The notes under the pieces were generated by a model, which worked only from the letters and a program-made list of their open reading frames with translations, was not told where the DNA came from and did no database searches. Source: Segnochrobactrum spirostomi (lineage in GTDB: Bacteria; Pseudomonadota; Alphaproteobacteria; Rhizobiales; Segnochrobactraceae). Taken from it: a DNA stretch of 64,000 nucleotides. This document shows positions 57,123 to 64,000 of the stretch, piece after piece (the stretch's first letter is position 1; each line of letters opens with the position of its first letter). The position numbers were made by a program, and so were the translations under genes. The stretch spans positions 2,342,501 through 2,406,500 of the forward strand of contig NZ_VWNA01000001.1 of assembly GCF_009600605.1 (NCBI RefSeq), read 5' to 3'.

Positions 57123-59038
57123 CTACTGCCCCGCCGTGGACGTCGTGGTGAGAATGGCGCGCTGGTCGTCGAGGACGGCGTAGATCAGGGCTTCGACGTC
57201 GGCGAAATGCGCCGGCTCGACGACCTGGCGGGCGAACACGAGTTCCCGGTGCACGATCAGGGTCGGGTCATCGAGCCGGTAGTGCGCCTCGTAGCGGCCG
57301 ACCGGGTTCGTCACGGACACCGCCGGAGGCAGGGCCGTGAGGCTCTTGCCGGGCGGTAAGCGGATTGCGAGGTCGCTGACGAGATCGCGGGCGCCGAGAT
57401 CGAGCGGGAAGCGCCGCGTGCCGTTCGGGGTGAGGTAGCCCCAGAGATTGCCGATCGGGGCGAACGAGGGGCCGACCGGCAGGGTGAAGGCCGTGGCGTC
57501 GCGCGGCACGGCACGGGGGCTCTGCCACCGCGTGCGAATCGTGAACGGGCGGTCGAGGTCGCGCGGATCGGTGATCGAGAGATGGCCGAAGCCGCCTTCG
57601 CGGGTCGAGCCGAGTTCCGCCCGCATCATGACGTCGAGGGAATCGCGCTCGCCGAATTCGCTGCGCTCGGCGATCTCGACATTGCGCGACATCGTCGCCT
57701 CGGACGTGCCGACGAGCGATCCGTCGGCGCCGAGGCTCATCTCGGCCGTGTAGGCGAAGCGGTTGTCGGAGGGCACGGCGGCCGGCGTCTGGCGCACCGC
57801 GACCGGATCGCCCGCGACCACGACGAGCTTGCCGCTCAGATCGGCGTCGAGCGCGCCGAACGGCGTGTATTCGCTGGTCGGATTGGCGAACAGGTCGAAA
57901 TCCGGGAGATAGATGATCGTGTGGTTGAAATTGTCTGGCGTCGCGATCGGCAGCGGCACGAAGCGGTTGTCCCAATCGACCAAGGCCGGCGCCGAGCGGA
58001 CGCCCACCGCGGCGAGCAGCGCCTGCATCAGCACGACGTGGTCCTTGCAATCGCCGTAGCCGTTCTTGAGCACCGTCGCGGCGTCGTGAGGCACCCAATC
58101 GTCGGTCGCGCCGAGATAGACGGCGAGGTAGCGCACGTTGCCGGCGACCCAATCATAGATGAGCCGGGCGGCGTCGCGCCCCGTCGCTCCGCCGACGATG
58201 CGGTGGGCGAGCGCGGCGATCTCCGGCGTCACGGCGGCCTTGCCGGCGCTGCGGTCGCGATACCAGGCGCCGATCGCCTCGTAGCTCGGGAAGGTCGAGG
58301 CGAAGAAGGTCGGGCGAAGCTGTGCCGGGGAGACCATGTGGGGCTCCTCGTCGTCATAGGAGACGCCGCGCACCTCGGCATGGGCGGTGATGTGGCGCAG
58401 GCCGTTCTGCGTCGTGTCCGTGATGGCGACGCCGCCCTGCTGGCCGACCTTGAGGGGCACCGACGGCGGCACGTCGATCGAGACGTCGATCGCCATCGGC
58501 ACGAAGAGCTCGGCATATTCGGCGAGGTTGATGCCCATCGGCAGGGGCTTCGACACCCGCATTTCGTATTTGATATGGACCCGGCTGCCGATCCCGACCT
58601 GGGGGAGTTCCACGGTCGCGGTGTCGGTGGAGACGAAGCCCGGCGCCTCCCGGCTCGCTGCGCTCGGCCGCACGAACACCGCGTTCGGGGCGCGACGTGA
58701 CGCGTCCCGTCCGGCTCGTCCACCCAGGCTTCGAGGAGCTTCACCGCACTCGTCGCAGGATCGTAGGTGACATCGCTCTGCCCGGCATAATCGATGTCCT
58801 GCGGGCGCTTCACCAGGAAGTCGATCGTGCTCGTCTGGACGTATGTGAGATCCGCCGCGATCGCGTAATGGGAGACGTCGTGCTCCTGCAAACCCGCGGG
58901 GATGGGGCTTGCGGAAATGGGGGGCGCGGGGCTCTGGCTTATGGGGTTGGCATTCTGGGGGGCGGGATCTTCGCCGGCGTGGGCTGCGCCCGCCGAGAGG
59001 AGGGCTGCGAGAAGGCCGCAAATCAGAGAATGACGCAC
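57123..59038 (-). pseudogene. Exported DUF3857/transglutaminase-like protein, frameshifted
   Basis: A roughly 640-residue secreted protein. The signal peptide MRHSLICGLLAALLSAGAAHA and residues to EAWVDEPDGTRHVAP are in one frame. From about 58690 the rest is in another: PNAVFVRPSAASREAPGFVS, then the transglutaminase-like core RYLAVYLGATDDWVPHDA and NGYGDCKDHVVLMQALL with the catalytic cysteine, then a C-terminal beta-rich DUF3858-type part. Adding one base to the C-run at 58687-58690 (minus strand) restores the frame, so it may be a sequencing error. The enzymatic role of these proteins is not known. Confidence 0.82.
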
Positions 59039-59170
59039 GTTCGCTCCGTTCGCCGCACCAGCCGGCTCGCCAGCTATGCGCAGAGCGACAACAGCGTCAA
59101 CGCCGCCGGCAGGGCGGGACGGCGCGGCGGGACGGCGGTCGGGTTCGGCGCCCCGGCGCCGGCGGCACGC

Positions 59171-59749
59171 TCAGATGACGACGCGGAGGTCACGTTTCGG
59201 CTCGAGCACGGCGAGCACGCGCCCGAGGTCTGGGCCGCGCTTCAGGATCATGCCGCCGGCCGCGACGACCGAATAGGCGCCCTGCTTGCGGGCGAGCTTC
59301 GGCGCCTTGACGATGCGGTAAAGCGGCATCTCGCTGGTGCGGCGATAGACAGAGAACACCGCTTCCTCGCGGCGGAAATCGATCGCGTAGTCGCGCCATT
59401 CGCCGGCGGCGACCATGCGGCCGTAGAGGCGCAGGATGGCGTCGAGTTCGCGGCGGTCGAAGGCGATGGCGCGAACCTCGCCCACCTTGCCCTCCGGAGA
59501 GCGGCCGTCGCCGCGGGGATCGGGATCGGCACCGGCGGCGACCAAGTGGGGCCGGGAGGGCGACGGGGCTCCCTGGGGCTTGTTCGGCGACCCGGCCCGC
59601 GGAGCCTGTGGCAGGGAGAGTCGGCGCGGTTCGAAGGCGGGGCTCTCGGGCCGGTCGTTATGGGGCAGGTCTTTATGGGGCAGGTCCCGGTCGATCAGGT
59701 CTCGATCCGGCCCGCCGCGGACGCTTTCCGGCGTATCGCTGTCGCTCAA
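59171..59749 (-). CDS. DUF2794 domain protein
   Basis: A 192-residue protein. The C-terminal 110 residues (about 80-190) match the alphaproteobacterial DUF2794 family: FDRRELDAILRLYGRMVAAG, EWRDYAIDFRREEAVFSVYR and LYRIVKAPKLARKQGAYSVV. The N-terminal 75 residues are low-complexity, with DLIDRDLPHKDLPHNDRPES repeats and many prolines, and may be disordered. Function unknown. The start may be nearer the domain. Confidence 0.8.
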   Translation of the reverse strand: MSDSDTPESVRGGPDRDLIDRDLPHKDLPHNDRPESPAFEPRRLSLPQAPRAGSPNKPQGAPSPSRPHLVAAGADPDPRGDGRSPEGKVGEVRAIAFDRRELDAILRLYGRMVAAGEWRDYAIDFRREEAVFSVYRRTSEMPLYRIVKAPKLARKQGAYSVVAAGGMILKRGPDLGRVLAVLEPKRDLRVVI

Positions 59750-60133
59750 ACGCGCCTCCCGTTCGTCATCCTCGCTTCATGATCGGGTGTCGCACGATCG
59801 GGCGCAAGAGGGAGGGCGCATTCGGTGCACGCGTGGGTCACGGATGCGCGAGGCCACAAAGCTTCACGATGTTGCCCCAATACCGCCCCCCACGGGCCAC
59901 GTTGGGGGGCAATGATCCTTGTCGTCGCTTCCGATGAACGCTTTGCCGGGCTTCGGAAAATGTCAGCCCCCCAGCCCCCCTGAGGCTCCGGGTTGAGCGT
60001 GTTCGGTGATCTTCGGATCCCCCGCCGGAAGCGCGCGCGGGCCGGCCTCCCCCCAGGGCCGGCCCGCAGCTATTGTCTTCCCCGGTTGTCCCCGTCCTGT
60101 CCGCTTCCTCGCGCCGGCCACGTGTCGCGCGGC
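59750..60133. other. Intergenic region without a gene
   Basis: About 380 bases. It has several GC-rich hairpins, the clearest GGGCCGGCC...GGGCCGGCCC at 60039-60065, which may terminate the GntR gene transcript. No credible coding frame or known element is visible. Confidence 0.45.
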
Positions 60134-60850
60134 TCAGGCCGCATTCGACTCGTTCGCGCCGCGTACCCGTTCGGCGAGGAAGGCGGCGAGGTCTTCGCCG
60201 CCGTGGCGGATGTGGCGCTCCAGGATCGCGCACGCCTCGTCGGTGCGGCCCTCCCGCGCCGCTGCCCATATCGCCCAATGATCCTCGTTGGACATCGCGG
60301 CCCGGCCCAGGGCCGCGAGTTGGAAGCGCAGCGGGGCGTCGGCGGCGACGAGATGACGTTCGACGAGGGCGAGCAGCCGCGGCTGCCCGGCCGCGCCGTA
60401 AAGCGCCATATGGAAGCGGCGGTTGAGCTCGCCCATGCGGCCTGGATCCGTCTCCCGGTCGATCTCCTCGATGACCGCCGCGGCGGTGTCGAGATCGGCC
60501 TGGCGCAGCCGCGGCACAGAGAGCCGCAGGGCCGCCGGTTCGAGCGCCGCGCGGATCGCCGTGACGTCGGCGGCGTCGGCGGCGGAAATCTCGGCGACCA
60601 CGGCGCCCCGGTTCGGCAGGTGGGAGACGAGGGCCTGGGCCTCGAGCCGGGTCAGGGCCTCGCGGATCGGCATCCGGCTCACCCCGAAGGCGCTCGCCAG
60701 CGCCTCCTGGCGCAACGGCGTGCCGCCCGCGAGCGCGCCCGACAGGATCGCCTTGCGCAGCACCGCCTCGACATGGCTCGCCGCCGTCGCGGGGCGCGCT
60801 TTGTCGGCGCCCGGCAGGCGGGCGAGAGCGCTCGTGAGATCGTCCGGCAT
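60134..60850 (-). CDS. GntR-family regulator (FCD subfamily)
   Basis: A 238-residue regulator. The winged helix-turn-helix is AILSGALAGGTPLRQEALASAFGVSRMPIREALTRLEAQ in blocks (about residues 33-75). The C-terminal FCD helical domain (about 95-220) has the metal-ligand pattern MGELNRRFHMALYG and VERHLVAADAP. FCD regulators bind acidic metabolites. It is divergent from benE and probably represses it. Confidence 0.88.
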   Translation of the reverse strand: MPDDLTSALARLPGADKARPATAASHVEAVLRKAILSGALAGGTPLRQEALASAFGVSRMPIREALTRLEAQALVSHLPNRGAVVAEISAADAADVTAIRAALEPAALRLSVPRLRQADLDTAAAVIEEIDRETDPGRMGELNRRFHMALYGAAGQPRLLALVERHLVAADAPLRFQLAALGRAAMSNEDHWAIWAAAREGRTDEACAILERHIRHGGEDLAAFLAERVRGANESNAA

Positions 60851-61212
60851 CTCAGGTCATCCGCCCTTTCGGATCCGCCATCTCAGGTCGTCCCGCCTTC
60901 GTGACCGCCCCGTCCATCGATCGCGATCGCCCGACGCGCGATGGCCCTCGTGTGGTGCGCGGTCCGCCGCCGCCCAAACGGGCCGGTGCGCCCCGCCGGA
61001 GTCCAAGGCGGCTCCGATTGATTGGTGGCCATATCCAGTTTAGGTTCGATTGGCTTTCCGATTCAATGGAGCCGGATCGGTTGCCGCCCTCGCCTCCGCC
61101 GCTTATTCGCGGATTCTCCTGAAAACACGTGAAATTTCCGATATCCCGCCGCCCTGTCCACAAGATGCCGGCCGGATCCGATCGCCAACCCGCCTCGACG
61201 CCGAGCCTGCAG
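60851..61212. promoter_or_regulatory. Divergent promoter region between gntR and benE
   Basis: About 360 bases between the two starts. An AT-richer section lies around 61015-61080 (GGTGGCCATATCCAGTTTAG). No operator of the GntR type could be picked out with confidence. Confidence 0.4.
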
Positions 61213-62439
61213 ATGTCCCAAGCCAACCCGGAGACCGCCGACCCGGCGACCATCTCCCCGTCGCCCGCCCGCCGCGGCATTCCGATCCAGGCGTTGATCG
61301 GCGGCGTGCTCGCCGCCCTGGTCGGCTTCGGCAGTTCCTTTGCGATCGTGGTGCAGGGCTTCGGCGCGGTCGGCGCGACCGGCGCGCAGGCGGCCTCGGG
61401 CCTCACCATCGTCTGCCTCGCGACCGGCCTCGTGATGCTGATCGTCGCGCTTCGGACCCGGCTACCGATCGGCATCGCCTGGTCGACGCCGGGTTCCGCC
61501 CTGATGATCGCGACCGGCGCGGTCGAGGGCGGCTATCCGGCGGCGCTCGGGGCGTTCGTCTTCGCGGGCGCGCTGATCCTCGTCGCCGGCTTTTGGCGGC
61601 CGCTCGCCCGGGTCGTCGGCGCGATCCCGCCGGCGCTCGCCTCGGCGATGCTCGCCGGCGTGCTCCTGAAACTCTGCCTCGCCCCGTTCGCGGCTTTGTC
61701 GGTCGATCCCGGCCCGGTCGTCGCGGTCATCGCGGTGTTTCTGCTCGTTGGCCGCTTCGCGCGGCTCTATGCGGTGCCGGCGGCGGTCGCGGTCGCGCTG
61801 GTTCTCCTCATCGCCGTCGAACCCTTATCCGCCGCGGCCAGAGTCGCGTCGTTCGGCCCTCATTTCGAATGGGTGATGCCGCGCTTCACCCTCGGTGCGA
61901 TCGTCGGGCTCGGCCTGCCGCTCTTCATCGTGACGATGGCCTCCCAGAACATTCCGGGCTTCGCGGTGCTCGCCGCCTTCGGCTTCCGGCCGGCGGCGGG
62001 CCCGCTGTTCCGGGCGACCGGCCTCGCCTCGATGCTGATCGCGCCGTTCGGCGGACACACGATCAACCTCGCCGCGATCACCGCGGCGCTGATCGCCGGA
62101 CCCGACGCCGACCCGGAGCCGGCGCGGCGCTGGATCGCGGCAGTGTCGGGCGGGTTCGCCTATCTTGCTCTCGCAGCGCTCGCGCCGCTCGCGGTCGCCA
62201 CCGTGACGACGACCCCGCCGGTGCTGATCCAGGCGGTGGCCGGCCTCGCCCTCCTCGGGGCGTTCGGATCGTCGCTGGTCGCCGGCCTCAAGGAGGAGGC
62301 GGACCGCCCCGCCGCCCTCGTCGCCTTCTTGCTGACGGCCTCGGGCCTTTCGATCGCCGGCATCGGCTCGGCGTTCTGGGGCCTCGCCGCCGGCCTCGCG
62401 GTGCTGACGCTCCACGGCCGGCTGCGCCGGGCGCGCTGA
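61213..62439 (+). CDS. benE: Benzoate/H+ symporter family protein
   Basis: A 408-residue inner-membrane protein of about 12 helices. BenE-type features are IQALIGGVLAALVGFGSSFA near the N-terminus, IGIAWSTPGSALMIA (the conserved 'WSTPG' loop) and the second half MASQNIPGFAVLAAFGF with APFGGHTINLAAITAA. The start at 61213 matches homologues; in-frame upstream starts exist at 61165 and 61129. It takes up benzoate or a similar aromatic acid; no benzoate catabolic genes are in the window, so the real substrate may differ. Confidence 0.85.
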   Translation: MSQANPETADPATISPSPARRGIPIQALIGGVLAALVGFGSSFAIVVQGFGAVGATGAQAASGLTIVCLATGLVMLIVALRTRLPIGIAWSTPGSALMIATGAVEGGYPAALGAFVFAGALILVAGFWRPLARVVGAIPPALASAMLAGVLLKLCLAPFAALSVDPGPVVAVIAVFLLVGRFARLYAVPAAVAVALVLLIAVEPLSAAARVASFGPHFEWVMPRFTLGAIVGLGLPLFIVTMASQNIPGFAVLAAFGFRPAAGPLFRATGLASMLIAPFGGHTINLAAITAALIAGPDADPEPARRWIAAVSGGFAYLALAALAPLAVATVTTTPPVLIQAVAGLALLGAFGSSLVAGLKEEADRPAALVAFLLTASGLSIAGIGSAFWGLAAGLAVLTLHGRLRRAR

Positions 62440-62482
62440 GGGCAGCGCGCCTCGACCGCCGTGGGTCTTGGCGTCCGCGCGA

Positions 62483-63454
62483 TCAGGCCGACCGGCGCAG
62501 CGCGGCGAGCTCGGTCGCGATAGCGCCGGCGAGGCGGGCATTGTTGAGGACGAGCGCGATGTTCGCCTTGAGGCTCGCGCCGCCGCTCAGGTCCTTGATG
62601 CGGCCGAGCAGGAACGGGGTGATGTCCTTGCCCGCGATGCCCGCGCGGTCGGCGTCCTCGAGCGCGGCGGCGATGGTGGAATCGATCTTATTTGCCGGCA
62701 AAGCATCCTCCTCCGGCGCCGGATTGCCGATCAGGATGCCGCCCTTCAGGCCGTAGGCGCGCTGCGCCGCGATGACCGCCGCGATCTCGGCCGCGCTGTC
62801 GAAGCGGGCGTCGACGCCCGAGCCGCTCTCGCGGGAGAAGAAGGCGGGGAACACGTCGGTGCGGTAGCCGAGGACCGGCACGCCCCGGGTCTCCAGATAT
62901 TCGAGGGTCTTGGGGATATCGAGGATCGACTTCGCGCCCGCGCAGACGACTGCGACCGGCGTGTTGCCGAGCTCCTCGAGGTCGGCGGAGATGTCGAAGG
63001 TCGTCTCCGCACCGCGATGGACGCCGCCGATGCCGCCGGTCGCGAACACGGCGATGCCGGCCGCGGCCGCCGCGATCATGGTGGCGGCGACGGTGGTGCC
63101 GCCGGTCGCCTTGCGCACGGCGGCGACCGCGAGATCGCGGCGCGATACTTTGATCGCGCTCGTGCCGCCGCGGGCGAGGCTTTCGAGCGCCGCATCGTCG
63201 AGGCCGACCTGGAGGTGGCCGTCGATCACGGCGATCGTCGCCGGCACTGCGCTCTGCGCCCGCACGGCATCTTCCACGGCGCGGGCCATGTCGAGATTTT
63301 CGGGCCAGGGCATGCCGTGGGTGATGATGGTCGATTCGAGCGCGACGAGGCCGCGCCCGTCGTCGAGCGCCGCCCGCACCTCCCCGCTGATGCGGACGAG
63401 GGGCGAGAGCGCGGAACTGGCGGCGGCGGACGCGCCGGACGGGGAGGTGATCAT
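62483..63454 (-). CDS. psuG: Pseudouridine-5'-phosphate glycosidase
   Basis: A 323-residue enzyme that splits pseudouridine 5'-phosphate to uracil and ribose 5-phosphate. Family motifs are VALESTIITHGMPWPENLDMA, the SAIKVSRRDLAVA segment with the catalytic lysine, and VFATGGIGGVHRGAE. It is preceded on the same strand by the kinase gene with a 24-base gap. Together they salvage pseudouridine from RNA breakdown. Confidence 0.93.
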   Translation of the reverse strand: MITSPSGASAAASSALSPLVRISGEVRAALDDGRGLVALESTIITHGMPWPENLDMARAVEDAVRAQSAVPATIAVIDGHLQVGLDDAALESLARGGTSAIKVSRRDLAVAAVRKATGGTTVAATMIAAAAAGIAVFATGGIGGVHRGAETTFDISADLEELGNTPVAVVCAGAKSILDIPKTLEYLETRGVPVLGYRTDVFPAFFSRESGSGVDARFDSAAEIAAVIAAQRAYGLKGGILIGNPAPEEDALPANKIDSTIAAALEDADRAGIAGKDITPFLLGRIKDLSGGASLKANIALVLNNARLAGAIATELAALRRSA

Positions 63455-63478
63455 GGGTCGATCCTTGCCAGGGGCGCT

Positions 63479-64000
63479 CTAGAGCGCCGCGGTCGCCGCG
63501 AGGGCGAGGTCTTCGAGGAGGTCGGGGCCGAGCGTCGGGTGGACGCTGGCCGCGCCGGCGACGGTGATGGCGGCGAGCCGGGCGCCGACGGCGGCGGCGG
63601 AGACGAGATCGTCGCCGGCGACGAGACGGGCGAGGGTGCCGGCGACGAGGGCGTCGCCCGCGCCGGTGACGTCCACGACCGCCGCCGGCTCGGCAGCGAC
63701 GCGGACCGGTGGACTGGCGCGGCGGGCGATGACGAGCCCGGCGGCGCCGAGGGTCAGCACCACGGCGGTGGCGCCGCGAGCGACGAGGGCCTCGGCCGTC
63801 CGCTCCGGCACCACATCACTGGGGGCGGTCTCGCCGAGGACGGCGGCCGCCTCGTCGCGGTTGAGGAACAGGAGGTCGATGCCGGTGAGGTCGCCCGGCA
63901 GCTTGCGCGCCTTGGCGACCGAAACCGCATCCGCCGCGATGCGGCAGCCGCTGCGCCGGCCGTGCTCGACGATCGCCGCGATCACCCGCGCCGGGAGATT
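63479..64000 (-). CDS. psuK: PfkB-family carbohydrate kinase, probable pseudouridine kinase (partial)
   Basis: Only the C-terminal 173 residues are in the window; the gene continues past 64000. The family signature DVTGAGDALVAG, with the catalytic aspartate and anion hole, is clear, as are LLFLNRDEAAAVLGE and AVVLTLGAAGLVIA. Position directly upstream of psuG makes it the kinase that phosphorylates pseudouridine at O5'. Other PfkB sugar kinases look similar, but the neighbour decides the call. Confidence 0.85.
   Translation of the reverse strand, partial: NLPARVIAAIVEHGRRSGCRIAADAVSVAKARKLPGDLTGIDLLFLNRDEAAAVLGETAPSDVVPERTAEALVARGATAVVLTLGAAGLVIARRASPPVRVAAEPAAVVDVTGAGDALVAGTLARLVAGDDLVSAAAVGARLAAITVAGAASVHPTLGPDLLEDLALAATAAL

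Overview
The window looks like chromosomal DNA of a GC-rich alphaproteobacterium, probably of the order Hyphomicrobiales. The reasons are the strong G/C third-position bias, a DUF2794 gene, an alphaproteobacterial-type LexA box (GTTC-N7-GTTC), the dapB/gpmA and maeB/mutS neighbourhoods, and many short palindromic G/C-rich repeats between genes. I cannot name a genus.

Bases 1-8051 are different in kind. They are visibly AT-richer (the 60 bases from 2641 hold only 23 G/C), they carry three decayed insertion sequences, and they end exactly inside the coding sequence of yifB/comM, which loses its Walker B half. The junction reads ...ACA next to comM codons, with short repeats just inside it, as expected for one end of a Tn7-like/Tn6022-like element that uses comM as a target. 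Its cargo in view is the start of an OLD/RecF-type ATPase gene (1-256) and a compact peptide natural-product locus (2208-6609). That locus has a 57-residue candidate precursor peptide, an intergenic hairpin, an asparagine-synthetase-like enzyme resembling lasso-peptide cyclases, a 10-formyl-THF formyltransferase on the opposite strand, and a one-chain ABC exporter. No lasso B protein (RRE plus leader peptidase) is present, so the product class is open. This is the best candidate for an undescribed system.

Bases 8052-24200 are ordinary backbone: 7Fe ferredoxin, a tyrosine-phosphatase-like protein, an EF-G paralogue, msrP with a frameshift, a BrnT/BrnA pair with a broken toxin, a NitT/TauT-type transporter (fused double permease plus ATPase), lpdA, a histone-deacetylase-fold amidohydrolase, an rRNA/tRNA methyltransferase, a LysE exporter and a methyltransferase. 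Bases 24223-31110 form a putrescine/GABA unit: gamma-aminobutyraldehyde dehydrogenase, a PotABCD-like ABC importer and a LysR regulator with a dyad near its 3' end.

Bases 31618-45121 hold an exported alkaline phosphatase, a three-gene periplasmic protein/ABC/FtsX set, an ornithine-cyclodeaminase-family gene, and a LysR-flanked lysine-to-glutaryl-CoA catabolic set (amaB-like, gcdH, CoA-transferase), followed by an acetolactate-synthase-like enzyme. Bases 45374-64000 hold terB-like, dapD, maeB, mutS, dapB, gpmA, a transglutaminase-like exported protein (frameshifted), DUF2794, a GntR regulator divergent from benE, and psuK-psuG running off the window. Lone antitoxin genes (vapB-like, parD-like, brnA) are scattered through it. 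Several families of inverted-repeat elements fill almost every longer intergenic gap.
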